Shown here in pieces: positions 17,660 to 27,064 of a DNA stretch of 64,000 nt. The stretch is from Pseudomonas japonica (GTDB lineage Bacteria > Pseudomonadota > Gammaproteobacteria > Pseudomonadales > Pseudomonadaceae). The stretch covers positions 186,001 through 250,000 of the forward strand of contig NZ_FZOL01000007.1 of NCBI RefSeq assembly GCF_900188455.1, given 5' to 3'. Position 1 is the stretch's first letter; the number at the start of each line of letters is the position of its first letter. The translations under genes and the position numbers were made by a program. The notes under the pieces are model-generated. The model did no database searches. It was not told where the DNA came from and was given only the letters and a program-made list of their open reading frames with translations.

Positions 17660-20122
17660 ATGACCCATTCTGATGAAGTGTCGAAGGCGACCGACCTGCT
17701 TGTTCGTCCTCGTCTATTGGAAAAGCTGGATTCTGGTCGGCGCATTCGCCTGCTGTGCGCGCCGGCAGGGTTCGGCAAGAGCGAACTGGCCCGGCAGTTC
17801 GCTGCACGCGTGTCGCATTGCCCGCTGCTGTGGCTCGACCTGCAGAGTACCGAGAAAGGCCTTGATCAACTCCAGGGCCGATTCGCCGAGGTTCTGGACC
17901 TCGATGAACTGTCGCCATCGGTAGAAGAGGTGCTGAAGCGCCAAAAACAGGGCCTAGTCGTACTGGATGGCTACTGCCCGGAAAAAACCACGGATAAATG
18001 GCTCGAGCATCTGTTCGAGCACTGTCCCTGCACGCTCCAGTGGCTGGTCTGCACACGTCGCCTTCCCTCCTGGAGAGTCGGCAGGTGGCTGCTGGCCGAC
18101 GAACTCACCCTGCTGGATGCAGAGGAGCTGGCGCTGACCGTAGCCGAGACAAAGCTGCTGCTTTCTCAGCTCAGGATGAGCCGACGCATCTCCGCAATGG
18201 AGCTACAGCGACAGAGCGATGGCTGGATAGCGGGCATCAGCCTGCACCTGCTGTCACTGCAGTCAGGAGTCGACAGAGCCTTCGGCCTGTTGCATCGCAA
18301 TGCGTTGGTGCAGGACTATATTGACAGCGAAGTACTGGAACACCTGCCGGCGGAGATGCTTTCTCTCCTGTGCATCATCGCCCAGGCACCTTTCGTCGAC
18401 GCCCCGCTCTGCGCGTTCCTGGCCGATGATCCCATGGCCTTGCGCAAGCTGCGCCGCGAGCAGGTGTTCCTCCGCCACCTGTCGGGCTCAACGGACCGCT
18501 TCACGCTATTCGAACCACTCAAGCGGCTTCTGCAGGAGCGCTACCCCGACCAGGCCGCTCCCCTGCTCGCCGCCAGCCAATGGCTACACCTGGCCGGTGC
18601 CCACGTGGAAGCCTTCCGCTACACGCTGGCCATCCCGGACACCTCACGCGGGCTGGTGTCCGTAGGCCAGATCGCCCTACGGGAGCTGTATTCCGGACAG
18701 AACCTGAACTACCTCCTGGAAGGTATCGACCGGCTTGGCCTCACCTGGATCGAACAAAACCCGCAAGGTCTGGAGGTCGTTTCCAGGGCCTTGCTGCTGG
18801 GGGGACGCCTGCAGCAGGCCGAGCGCACCATCCATCTCATTGCAGAGCAAGACATCGACCTGCACCTCGCCCTGAGCGCCGAGTTGGCTCTGCATCAAGG
18901 GCACGCTCAGGAAGCGCAAAAAACCGGATACCGGGCTCTGGAGCGCCTGGCGGAAAATGAGCGCTGGGCGCAAATGATTCTCTGCTTCTCGTGCCTGTCG
19001 CGTGCCAGCCTCACCTTGGGTGACGTTGTGACGGCCAAGCGCCTTCAACACCAGGGTATCGAGCTTTCGCGCCGCAAGGGAGAAACGCTGTTCGAGTGCC
19101 TGCTGATGCTGGACGACGTACTGATCCAGGAACTGGCCGGCAATCTGCTTCGGGCTCTACAGGCACTGGACCAATTCGATCAACTCCTGGTCCAAGGCCC
19201 AGGCTCGGCACTTCTGCAAGGTGCGGCGTTGATCCGGCGCGGCTGGCTTCTGATTCTGACCGGACAAGAAAGGCAGGCTCGTGACGCCTTGGAAGAAGGC
19301 TTGTTGCTCTCTTGTGCAAGCCGTAATCCGGTGGCTTGCCACGCCCCGGCGATGCTTGCGCAGCTCGATGCTAACAATGGCGACTTCGCAACGGCACAAC
19401 AGCGACTGGCGGATGCGCAACGACTGATGCATTCCTGGAACGTCGCCGAAGTGATTTATAGAGGGGTCCTCGACCTGTGCACCGTCAGGATCTGGATGAA
19501 GGCCGATCGCTACGACTCGGCATCCCGACTGCTTTCCCGCGTACGCGAGCAGTACGAAGGCGAGCATGCCCTCACTCCGCCCAGTACATACCCCGATCTT
19601 TACGCCCTGGTGGGCTTCCTTCAAGCAGAAGTACTATGCTCCCGGGGTTCCTTCGGCGAGGCCAGCACGCTACTCGACCAGCTACTGCAACGAGCCGAGG
19701 GCAATGCGTTCAATATCATCGTCTGCCAGGCCCAACACGCCTTGGCCGAAGTTGTCCGCCTGAGGGGAGACCTGCACAAGGCAGAACGGCTCCTGGCCTC
19801 CGCGGCCGCCATGGCATTACGCCAAGGACAACATAACCTGCTCATGGGACCCCATACGGAAACCCTCCAGCTCAGCCTGCAAGCGGGGCCGATCGCGGCC
19901 TTGCCGACAGCCCCGGCGCCAGAGGTCGAGTTGCTAAGCCCGCGCGAGCTGGCAGTACTCAGCTTGATAGCCAAGGGCTACTCCAACGTCGAGATCGCAA
20001 AAATCCTCTCGCTGTCCCCCTACACTGTCAAAACCCACGCCAAGCACATCAACTCAAAATTGAAAGTCAGCAGCCGGACGATGGCGACGGCCCGTGCGAA
20101 GGCCCTCGGTCTTTTGCTTTAA
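17660..20122 (+). CDS. MalT/AlkS-like LuxR-family ATP-dependent transcriptional activator
   Basis: 820 residues, the normal size of large ATP-binding LuxR regulators. P-loop APAGFGKS at residues 34-41, an NTPase region to about 330, a long helical TPR-like middle (about 350-740) and a C-terminal LuxR helix-turn-helix: LSPRELAVLSLIAKGYSNVEIAKILSLSPYTVKTH. Such proteins activate catabolic operons after ligand binding to the helical part. The ATG at 17660 follows GGGAGAG and begins the conserved region, so upstream in-frame codons are excluded. It lies next to a DUF1329 remnant and ahead of the PhyH-Rid-MFS-oxidase genes, which are plausible targets. Ligand unknown. Confidence 0.88.
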   Translation: MTHSDEVSKATDLLVRPRLLEKLDSGRRIRLLCAPAGFGKSELARQFAARVSHCPLLWLDLQSTEKGLDQLQGRFAEVLDLDELSPSVEEVLKRQKQGLVVLDGYCPEKTTDKWLEHLFEHCPCTLQWLVCTRRLPSWRVGRWLLADELTLLDAEELALTVAETKLLLSQLRMSRRISAMELQRQSDGWIAGISLHLLSLQSGVDRAFGLLHRNALVQDYIDSEVLEHLPAEMLSLLCIIAQAPFVDAPLCAFLADDPMALRKLRREQVFLRHLSGSTDRFTLFEPLKRLLQERYPDQAAPLLAASQWLHLAGAHVEAFRYTLAIPDTSRGLVSVGQIALRELYSGQNLNYLLEGIDRLGLTWIEQNPQGLEVVSRALLLGGRLQQAERTIHLIAEQDIDLHLALSAELALHQGHAQEAQKTGYRALERLAENERWAQMILCFSCLSRASLTLGDVVTAKRLQHQGIELSRRKGETLFECLLMLDDVLIQELAGNLLRALQALDQFDQLLVQGPGSALLQGAALIRRGWLLILTGQERQARDALEEGLLLSCASRNPVACHAPAMLAQLDANNGDFATAQQRLADAQRLMHSWNVAEVIYRGVLDLCTVRIWMKADRYDSASRLLSRVREQYEGEHALTPPSTYPDLYALVGFLQAEVLCSRGSFGEASTLLDQLLQRAEGNAFNIIVCQAQHALAEVVRLRGDLHKAERLLASAAAMALRQGQHNLLMGPHTETLQLSLQAGPIAALPTAPAPEVELLSPRELAVLSLIAKGYSNVEIAKILSLSPYTVKTHAKHINSKLKVSSRTMATARAKALGLLL

Positions 20123-20493
20123 GCCAAGGCAATCGATCCCGAGCCCGGCTCTCGCGTCGGGCCACCACTTCGGACCAGTCCTCAGCGTTCACCCTGCCTC
20201 GTACATCGCGACCCGTTGCGCGCCCTAGCCAAAGAGCCCCTCACAGCCCGCAAACAAGCCCGTTCGCTGCACATTTGACTGACGACCAGATCACCTCGCT
20301 GGCGGACCACCGTGCCCGTCAGAAGCCGGCAAGGACGACGACCCCGGCCAGCGATAGCGTAAACGCGCACCGCCCGGGCCCTCAGCGCTGAGGGGGGGGG
20401 GGTAATACCGAATACCCACTTGGAGGCATTCACCTTGCCAGGCCCTATCCGTGAGTCTGCTCCCTACACCCCCGACAAAAAAGGAGACTCCCC
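20123..20493. other. 371-bp non-coding gap with palindrome and G11 tract
   Basis: No convincing gene. It contains a perfect 14-nt palindrome CCTCAGCGCTGAGG (20380-20393) running into an 11-G homopolymer (20392-20402). A strong AAAGGAG ribosome site precedes the next ATG. The gap probably holds the promoter of the PhyH operon, but no clear -35/-10 was seen. Confidence 0.6.
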
Positions 20494-21330
20494 ATGCCCA
20501 TCACCCCATCAGTGCGCAAAGCCTTTCGCAATGACGGCGCCGTCCTTGTCGAAAACTGCCTCGACGAGACGCAACTGGCGCAGTGCTACGAGGCGTTCAA
20601 GTGGAACGTTGCCAACCCAGGGCCGTACAAGTTCCAGGCGCTCGACGGGACCAAGCTGCAGACCCACATCGACAATGCCAACCCGGTCGTCAAGGACAAG
20701 TACGACGATCTGGTGATGACGCTCCCGTTCGGGAAGCTGTTCCAGGAGCTCTGGGGCTCTGAGCATGTCTGGTACTTCGCCGAGGAGGTGTTCGTCAAGG
20801 AAGGCGGCAAGAGCGGTCGCGGGCCGTGGCATCAGGACACCGCGAACCTGCCCTGGGCCGGCGAGCACTGGGGCAACGCCTGGATCACCTTCAACAAGAT
20901 TCCCAAGCGGAACTCGCTGGAGATCGTACGTGGCTCGCACCGTGGCATCCAGTACGACGGGGCCAGCTTCGCCAACGCAGAGGATCCGACCGACCCGCTC
21001 TACGGTGACGGCTCCCTGCCTCGCCTGCCGCACATCGACAAGGAGCTCGCGGAAAAACCCAACGCCTGGGACGTAATCTCCTGGCCGATCACGCCCGGTG
21101 ATGTCGTTTTACTTCACCCACGTTCGCTGCACGGCGGCGCAGCTGTCGATGCCGATACCCCGGATCGCCACACACTGGTGCTGCGCTTTTTCGGTGACGA
21201 CGCCAAGTTCCGCTGCCTACCGACGTCGAACCCGACATACGCACGCAACGGCGTCCTCTTCTCCGAAGAGATGGCCAAGCTCAACGAGGGAGAACCGTTC
21301 CGCTCGCCCATTTTCCGCCAAATCGTCTGA
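20494..21330 (+). CDS. Phytanoyl-CoA dioxygenase (PhyH) family Fe(II)/2-oxoglutarate oxygenase
   Basis: 278 residues. The PhyH jelly-roll oxygenases hydroxylate varied small molecules using Fe(II) and 2-oxoglutarate. The metal facial triad is visible as H113-x-D115 in PWHQDTANLP and H213 in HPRSLHGGAA. A 2-oxoglutarate-binding Arg is likely in DRHTLVLRF just after. RBS AAAGGAGA. First gene of a plus-strand run PhyH-Rid-MFS-oxidase-oxidase. Substrate unknown; context (amine oxidases, Rid) suggests a nitrogen-containing compound, which is inference. Confidence 0.88.
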   Translation: MPITPSVRKAFRNDGAVLVENCLDETQLAQCYEAFKWNVANPGPYKFQALDGTKLQTHIDNANPVVKDKYDDLVMTLPFGKLFQELWGSEHVWYFAEEVFVKEGGKSGRGPWHQDTANLPWAGEHWGNAWITFNKIPKRNSLEIVRGSHRGIQYDGASFANAEDPTDPLYGDGSLPRLPHIDKELAEKPNAWDVISWPITPGDVVLLHPRSLHGGAAVDADTPDRHTLVLRFFGDDAKFRCLPTSNPTYARNGVLFSEEMAKLNEGEPFRSPIFRQIV

Positions 21331-21358
21331 TCTGAGCATTGCCAGGAGTATTTCGAAC

Positions 21359-21763
21359 ATGAAACGACTGATGATCAACCCACCGCATACCGAGGAGCTG
21401 TACGACCGACTCCACTTCTCACAAGCAACCCGAGTCGGCGATCTGATCTGGGTGTCCGGTCAGGTAGGAGTCGATCGGATAACGCAGGCGGTGGGAAATG
21501 GGATGGAGGCACAGGCCCGGCTGGCATTCGACAACCTGAAAAGCGTCCTCGAAGCAGCGGATGCCAGCATGGCCGACATCGTCGAGCTGATGACGTTCCA
21601 TACCGATCTGCGGGGCGACATCCAGGAATTCATCAAGGTCAAGGATGAATTCATCTCCGACCGCTACCCCTCGTGGACAGGCATCGGTGTCAGCCAGCTC
21701 GCTCGCCCCGAGTTCCTGATCGAAATCCGCGTCGTCGCGGTGGCCGGCAGCGGTGCCGACTGA
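21359..21763 (+). CDS. Rid (YjgF/YER057c) family protein, atypical active site
   Basis: 134 residues, trimeric Rid fold expected. RidA itself hydrolyses reactive enamine/imine intermediates made by amino-acid enzymes. Family features: GDLIWVSGQVG, QARLAFDNLKSVLEAADASMADIVE. The region matching the RidA catalytic Arg reads YPSWTGIGVSQLARPEFLIEI, where my alignment puts Trp at the Arg position; this resembles Arg-less Rid subgroups. AGGAG lies 8-9 nt before the ATG, 28 nt after the PhyH gene. Likely acts in the same pathway, but the reaction is not predictable. Confidence 0.85.
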   Translation: MKRLMINPPHTEELYDRLHFSQATRVGDLIWVSGQVGVDRITQAVGNGMEAQARLAFDNLKSVLEAADASMADIVELMTFHTDLRGDIQEFIKVKDEFISDRYPSWTGIGVSQLARPEFLIEIRVVAVAGSGAD

Positions 21764-21901
21764 TACCGCCATAGGATTTCCGCTGAATGGCGCTTTGACG
21801 CACTGGCGCAACTGCTGGCGTCTCATCGTCCGTAATCACGCGTCGGTACAGCTTCATCAAGAAGACAACAGAACAAATACAAAAAACTGATGGAGACAAC
21901 C

Positions 21902-23377
21902 ATGAACCGCCTTGACGGCCCGGGGCAATCCGCTCCCCACGAAAACCCGCTGAACCTGACGGCCCGGCTCGATCGCTTGCCAGTGATGGCCACTCACTAC
22001 ATCTGGGCTCTGTTACTTGCGGCCAACCTGATGCTGGAGTACTACGACAACGCCATCTTTGCCTACTCGATACCGACGATTAAAACGCACACCGACCTGA
22101 GCCTGGACCAGATCGGCTTCATCAGTAGCGCCTTCTTCGTGGGAATGGTGATCGGAGCACTGGTGGGCGGGAGGCTCTCGGACAAGTGGGGACGCCGCTC
22201 CGTGCTCGTCTGGTCCACCGTCCTCTACTCCCTGGGAGCACTGGCGACGGCGTTCGCGCCGGACTTCGAGATCATGCTGATCTCCCGTGTGATCACGGGC
22301 ATCGGCGTACAAGCGGCCACATCGGTCCTGCTCGTGTACATCGCCGAGATGTTTCCGAGCAAGGCGCGTGGCCGCTTCGTGTCCATCGTGACGCTGGGTT
22401 TCGTGGTTGCCGGAGTGGGTGCGGCGGCACTCGCCATGTTCTTTCTCCCCCATGGTGGCCCCAACGCCTGGCGTCACCTGCTCCTCGCCGGCAGTGTCGG
22501 TCTGCTGATCGCTCCCATTGTGCGTTACGTCCTGCCGGAATCGGTGCGCTGGTATGTCTCGCGGGGGCAGATCGAGCGCGCCGAGAAGATCGTCCGCAAG
22601 CTGGAAGCGCGAGCACTACGCCACGGCCCGCTGAGCGAACCGCAGGTTGCGAACCTGGAAAGGGTCGAGGAGCCATCGCTGCGCCAGCTCCTGAGAAACA
22701 AAGCCGTGCTGCGCACCATGGCCGTGGTCACCGTCGGCTATTTCGGCTCGAGCCTGGCCTACTACCTGTTCGCGAACTGGGGCGTCTACGCACTCATCCA
22801 TGGCCTCCAATACACTGAGGACCAAGCGTACCGGACCATGTTCGCCTGGAACCTGGTGTATTGCGTCACGCCATTCCTCACCTACCTGTTCCTGGACCGG
22901 TTCGAGCGCAAGACAACCATCCTCGCTACCTCCATCCTCAGCGCGATACCGCTTGTGATGCTCGGCCTCTCGACCAACAGCACAGTGGTCATAGTCGCGG
23001 GCGGGGCCACCGCCATCATCACCGGGCTCGTCATCAACGCCTACTACACCTATATCCCGGAAACCATTCCCACCCGGTTGCGTGCCCTGGGCAGCGGCAT
23101 CGTGATGTCCGGAGGCCGATTCGGCGGGGCCGCCTCCGGCGTCCTGGGCGCAGCGCTCTTCTCCAACGGGGGTATCGAGAGCGTGATGCTCACCGCAGCG
23201 GCCTGCTACGTCATTTTCGCCATCCCTGTCGTCCTCTATGGGCCTCGTACCACGAAGCGTTCGCTCGACCTGGTCACTGGCCAGGAACTCGGCGCTGCAG
23301 ACGGATCGCAACCGGGCTCGGGAGCACGCAGAACACTGGCATCTCACCTGCCCGACTCAGGAGGGAAATTTTCATGA
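21902..23377 (+). CDS. MFS transporter
   Basis: 491 residues with 12 expected membrane helices. The MFS signature GGRLSDKWGRRSVLV lies after helix 2, a second version (DRFERKTTIL) lies in the C-terminal half, and PETIPTRLRALGSG resembles the sugar/metabolite porter C-terminal motif. ATG 21902 with GGAGAC upstream is preferred to an ATG 12 nt earlier. Its stop overlaps the next small ORF in an ATGA junction. It probably imports the substrate of the adjoining oxidases. Confidence 0.9.
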   Translation: MNRLDGPGQSAPHENPLNLTARLDRLPVMATHYIWALLLAANLMLEYYDNAIFAYSIPTIKTHTDLSLDQIGFISSAFFVGMVIGALVGGRLSDKWGRRSVLVWSTVLYSLGALATAFAPDFEIMLISRVITGIGVQAATSVLLVYIAEMFPSKARGRFVSIVTLGFVVAGVGAAALAMFFLPHGGPNAWRHLLLAGSVGLLIAPIVRYVLPESVRWYVSRGQIERAEKIVRKLEARALRHGPLSEPQVANLERVEEPSLRQLLRNKAVLRTMAVVTVGYFGSSLAYYLFANWGVYALIHGLQYTEDQAYRTMFAWNLVYCVTPFLTYLFLDRFERKTTILATSILSAIPLVMLGLSTNSTVVIVAGGATAIITGLVINAYYTYIPETIPTRLRALGSGIVMSGGRFGGAASGVLGAALFSNGGIESVMLTAAACYVIFAIPVVLYGPRTTKRSLDLVTGQELGAADGSQPGSGARRTLASHLPDSGGKFS

Positions 23378-23493
23378 CCGATCTGTACGACGCTGCGCGG
23401 GCTGGGGCTGCGCTCGCCAGCGTGACCGTGGCCAGGGCAATTCGGCCAAGCAATGCGTGCAAGCTGAAACAATGGAAAGAGGCCGTGCGATGA
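23374..23493 (+). CDS. 39-residue ORF coupling the MFS and oxidase genes
   Basis: ATG overlaps the MFS stop (ATGA) and its TGA overlaps the next gene's ATG (ATGA). A strong AGGAGGG lies 8 nt before it. The product starts MTDLYDAARAGAALAS, matching the first residues of the amine oxidase at 24859 (MTDLYDVVVIGAGFAG); 12 of 23 positions agree, but the FAD-binding GxGxxG is lost. It may be a decayed duplicate of that 5' end kept as a translational-coupling leader, or a real micropeptide. Not a known family. Confidence 0.5.
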   Translation: MTDLYDAARAGAALASVTVARAIRPSNACKLKQWKEAVR

Positions 23494-24821
23494 CCAGACT
23501 CGACGACAAGTATCGAACCCTGGGCGGATGGGAAGAAAAGCCGGAGGACCTGCAGCCGGATCTGGTAGGCAATGTCACTGCGGATGTGGTGATCGTTGGC
23601 GCTGGGCTGGCCGGCCTTTGCGCGGCATTGGAGCTTGCCAGGCAAGGAACCCGCGTGGTCGTCCTCGAACGTGAATTCGCCGGCTTCGGCGCAAGCGGGC
23701 GTAACGCGGGCTATCTTGCCGGCGGGCAAGGGCTCGGATACGACTTCTTCCTCAAGAAGATCGGCACCGAGAAAGCGAGGCAGGTCGTCCGGTTCTACGA
23801 GCAAGGCGTCGCTTTCGCCGAAGCGAAGTTCGAAGAGCACGAGATCGACTGCGACTATCTTCAGTCGGGGTTGATCCGCGCCGGCGTCGATCCCTCCCAG
23901 GAAAGGCGACTGCGCGAAAACATGCGGATCGGCGCCGAGCTCGGTTGTTCATCGGAGTTTCTGGATCAAGCCGAGATGCGCGCGCGCGGAATCCCGCCGG
24001 CGTTCCTGTTCGGTAGCTACGTGCCGCGCGGCGGCACGCTCAACCCAGGCAAGTACGTCCTGGGGCTGCGGCGTGCGGCCATTCGGGCTGGCGTGCGGCT
24101 CTACGAGAACACGCCACTGCTGTCCTATACCGAAGGGCCGCTTATCGAGGTGCAGACTCCGCGAGGCAGCACGAGCGCACCGGTGCTGATCTTCGCCACC
24201 AACGCCTATACGCCGCAGCTCGGCTTGCTCGGCAACAAGATGGTGCCGTTGCGGGTCTCGGCAATCGAGACGGAACCTCTTTCCTCGTCGCAGCTGGCGG
24301 CACTGGGCTGGCCGGGACGCGAAGGCATAACCACTGCGCATTTGACCATGGAAAGCCACCGCCTGACGGCACGCAACACACTCGTGCTGACGACCAAGCG
24401 GCTGCGCTATGCCTATGGCTCGAAAACACCGAGCACGCCTGAGCACCGTCACTATCAGGCGCTGAGGGTGGCTTTGCACGAGCGCTTCCCGACCTTGAAG
24501 GGCATCCCCATCAGGAGTTGCTGGAGCGGCTACATCAGTTTTGCCAACGATACGTTACCCGTCATCGGTACAACCGGACCCCATCGGAACATCTACTACA
24601 CCGCAGGCTGTTCCGGGCATGGTCTCGGCACCCAGGGCCTGGTCGGACACATGCTCGCCGAGCGAATTCGAGGCGTCGAGAACTCGCTGCTGACGATGCT
24701 GATGAGCCACGACACGCCATCGACATTGCCCGAGCCACTGCGTTGGTGTGCCGTCAACGGGGCATTCGCGACCGCAAACAGCATGGACGAGCGCATCAAT
24801 CGCAAAGTACGCACCGCCTAA
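23490..24821 (+). CDS. FAD-dependent amine/D-amino-acid oxidase (DAO family)
   Basis: 443 residues. The dinucleotide-binding motif VVIVGAGLAGLCAALELARQG is at about residues 32-52, then GFGASGRNAGYLAGGQG typical of gamma-glutamylputrescine or glycine oxidase-like members. The C-terminal FAD contact YYTAGCSGHGLGTQG is present. It oxidises a C-N bond of an amine or amino acid and releases H2O2 or passes electrons on. Start coupled to the upstream 39-codon ORF; AAAGAGG precedes the ATG. Substrate unknown. Confidence 0.85.
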   Translation: MTRLDDKYRTLGGWEEKPEDLQPDLVGNVTADVVIVGAGLAGLCAALELARQGTRVVVLEREFAGFGASGRNAGYLAGGQGLGYDFFLKKIGTEKARQVVRFYEQGVAFAEAKFEEHEIDCDYLQSGLIRAGVDPSQERRLRENMRIGAELGCSSEFLDQAEMRARGIPPAFLFGSYVPRGGTLNPGKYVLGLRRAAIRAGVRLYENTPLLSYTEGPLIEVQTPRGSTSAPVLIFATNAYTPQLGLLGNKMVPLRVSAIETEPLSSSQLAALGWPGREGITTAHLTMESHRLTARNTLVLTTKRLRYAYGSKTPSTPEHRHYQALRVALHERFPTLKGIPIRSCWSGYISFANDTLPVIGTTGPHRNIYYTAGCSGHGLGTQGLVGHMLAERIRGVENSLLTMLMSHDTPSTLPEPLRWCAVNGAFATANSMDERINRKVRTA

Positions 24822-24858
24822 GCGGCACTTACCCCTTCCCTCTCGAAGAGAAAGTCAT

Positions 24859-26160
24859 ATGACAGATCTGTACGACGTCGTCGTGATCGGCGCTGGCTTC
24901 GCCGGCGTGAGCGCCGCCCGCGACCTCAGCATGGCGGGCCACTCGGTTGCGCTGCTCGAAGCGCGCGACCGCATCGGCGGCCGCACCCACCTGGGCGAAG
25001 CATTCGGCCGCCGGCTGGAGCTGGGCGGCACCTACGTGCACTGGACCCAGGCGCATGTCTGGCGAGAGCTCAAGCGATACGGCATTGGCTTGGCAACACC
25101 ACTGCCGATTGCCAAATCCTACTGGCTCGCCAACAGCCAGGTGCACTGTGGAACCCCGGCTGAATTCGCCCGGCTGACCGACCCGCTGATCGCCCGGCTC
25201 TTTGCCGACGCGCGAGCGCACTTTCCACAGGTGGACGACATCGAGGGCATCGACGCCAGTACAGTCGACCAGCAGACCATCGGAGACCGGATCGATTCAC
25301 TGAACCTTTCCGCCCATGACCGTGATCTCCTGGTCAACGTGATGGCAACCCTGATCAGCTCCGAGAGCGAACAAGGGCTTGCCCAGTTCCTGTTCTGGAG
25401 CGCGATCTACTTCGGCAACTGGAACGCCTTCATGGAAGTGGCCGGGCACTGGCCGATCGAAGGCGGAACCGGACGACTGCTCAGCGCGATGGCTGCCGAT
25501 TCGACAGCCGAACTTCGCCTGTCTACGCCGGTGGCTGCGATCGAGGACAATGGGGACGAAGTCATCGTGACCACCCGTGACGGACAGCGTATCCGCTCGC
25601 GGCATGCAGTGGTGGCACTCCCCCTCAACACGCTGGGCGACGTTTCCATCGAACCGCCGCTTGCACAAGCGGTACGCGCCATGGTCGAGCAGAAGCACCC
25701 GATTATGCCGAGCAAGATTTGGGCGCGGGTCAAAGGCGAGATCGAACCCTTTCTCAGCCACGCCCCGGTCGGCAAGCATCCCATCAGTACCGCCCGTACC
25801 GAATGGCGTCACGACGGCGACACGCTGGTCGTATGCTTCTGCTCGGATGCGTCGGCGCTCGATGGCAATGACCACGACGCCGTGCAGCGAGCACTACGGG
25901 TCTTCGTCCCGGATATCGAAGTGCTGGAAACCGCCTGGCATGATTGGGCGAGCGATCCCTTCTCACAAGGTGGATGGGTTCATCACCGTCCTGGCAACCT
26001 GACCCAGGTGGTTCCCCAGATGCGTAGGCCCCATGGCCGCATCCATTTTGCCGGAGGGGATATCGCGGCGATTGGTGTCGGTGGCATCGAGGGTGCCATC
26101 GAGACTGGCGCCAAGGCTGCCTGTGACATTGCTCGCGCATTGGGTGGCGCTGGCCATTGA
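24859..26160 (+). CDS. Flavin monoamine oxidase-family protein
   Basis: 433 residues. N-terminal FAD motif VVVIGAGFAGVSAARDLSMAGHSVALLEARDRIGGRTH and C-terminal HFAGGDIAAIGVGGIEGAIETG are the two signature regions of the flavin amine oxidase family. GAAGAGAAAG precedes the ATG. It follows the DAO-type oxidase by 37 nt, so both are likely cotranscribed; together they could carry out successive deaminations. Cytosolic, no signal peptide. Whether the electron acceptor is oxygen is not visible. Confidence 0.87.
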   Translation: MTDLYDVVVIGAGFAGVSAARDLSMAGHSVALLEARDRIGGRTHLGEAFGRRLELGGTYVHWTQAHVWRELKRYGIGLATPLPIAKSYWLANSQVHCGTPAEFARLTDPLIARLFADARAHFPQVDDIEGIDASTVDQQTIGDRIDSLNLSAHDRDLLVNVMATLISSESEQGLAQFLFWSAIYFGNWNAFMEVAGHWPIEGGTGRLLSAMAADSTAELRLSTPVAAIEDNGDEVIVTTRDGQRIRSRHAVVALPLNTLGDVSIEPPLAQAVRAMVEQKHPIMPSKIWARVKGEIEPFLSHAPVGKHPISTARTEWRHDGDTLVVCFCSDASALDGNDHDAVQRALRVFVPDIEVLETAWHDWASDPFSQGGWVHHRPGNLTQVVPQMRRPHGRIHFAGGDIAAIGVGGIEGAIETGAKAACDIARALGGAGH

Positions 26161-26264
26161 CAGCACTTGTTGTCGATGGGGCTGGCATTGTGGCAGGCCG
26201 CAGCCCCATTGAATCCCCATTCGGGGCGTCAAAGAAGAACTGCCAATTCAGGAAAGAAGCCACC

Positions 26265-26510
26265 ATGGACCCGGCAGCAAGCCATCCCGCTTCGCACGTA
26301 TCCATCCAACGTCTCGATTTCGGCCGAGTCTCTGTCTTCTTCGGCGAGAAGAGCGGGAAGTATCCGGACGGAAACCAGGTGCTCATCCACGGCTCCGACA
26401 TGCGTGCGGCGTTCGACACGCCCATCGTGTGCTGGTCTAATGCCCCCGGACACCTCAATGGGTGGGCACACATCAATCGGCTAGCAAAAAGCCATTTACT
26501 GTGGCCATGA
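26265..26510 (+). pseudogene. Truncated N-terminus of an MBL-fold hydrolase
   Basis: Residues IQRLDFGRVSVFFGEKSGKY through AAFDTPIV match the N-terminus of the intact MBL protein at 29398 (31 of 39 positions identical). Homology stops at about 26430, before the metal-binding HxHxDH, and the frame ends in unrelated sequence 27 codons later. This copy appears cut by the insertion that brought in the DUF2946/TonB segment. Because it differs clearly from the intact copy, it is a paralogue fragment and not a recent duplicate. Confidence 0.75.
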
Positions 26511-26552
26511 TAAGAAACAACAAAAAACCACCTTATCCACAGAGTCACCTTC

Positions 26553-26924
26553 ATGCGTGTTGTTCGGCGTCATCGCTCTCTGATCGCTTGGATTCTCTAT
26601 GCCTGTGTCGTGTACAGCGCATTGGTGTGCAGCATCAATCACGGCCAGCAGAGCGCTTTGGAACTGGGAATCGGTGGCATCTTTTGCTCGATCGACAACC
26701 ATTCCAGAGTAGCGCCGAACATCGATACCGGTGACTCGCAAAGTCCTGTTCCGATGCCCAGCACGGGCTGCCCGTTGTGCAGTGTCGTCACCCTGAGCAT
26801 TGCGGCGCTGCTCTGTCTCAGTTGGTTACTGCGCTCACCTGGCAAGACCTTCGTCGCTACTGAGCAACGAACCAATGCTTCTCCCCGCGTCACTTGGCCC
26901 CCGGCCAACCCCCGCGCTCCTTAG
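26553..26924 (+). CDS. DUF2946-family small membrane protein
   Basis: 123 residues. N-terminal membrane segment SLIAWILYACVVYSALVCSI, then a mostly periplasmic part with CPLCS at about residue 72 followed by a second hydrophobic segment SIAALLCLSWLL. The CPLC motif and size fit DUF2946 proteins, which in Pseudomonas stand beside TonB-dependent receptors for metal uptake. Function unproven; Cys residues may bind copper or zinc. Base composition here is visibly AT-richer than flanking genes. Confidence 0.7.
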   Translation: MRVVRRHRSLIAWILYACVVYSALVCSINHGQQSALELGIGGIFCSIDNHSRVAPNIDTGDSQSPVPMPSTGCPLCSVVTLSIAALLCLSWLLRSPGKTFVATEQRTNASPRVTWPPANPRAP

Positions 26925-27064
26925 TTTCGTTCGACGCATTCACATCTGCACCTTCACTGCGGGCACCTGCGTGCGCCTGCCTGAATGGTTCAGCTGGTGC
27001 TAGCTGGCCAGAAAAACACTCTCTGCCAAACCGAACGACTACAAACTGAAGTAAGGAGCGCGCG

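Noticed and set aside
20182..20433. 83-codon minus-strand ORF in the 20123-20493 gap
   Set aside because: Arg-rich, no ribosome site, runs through the G tract; treated as chance.
26515..26545. GATAAG...CTTATC inverted repeat as a Zur or Fur site before the DUF2946 gene
   Set aside because: Arms are only 6 bp with a 17-nt spacer and match neither consensus.
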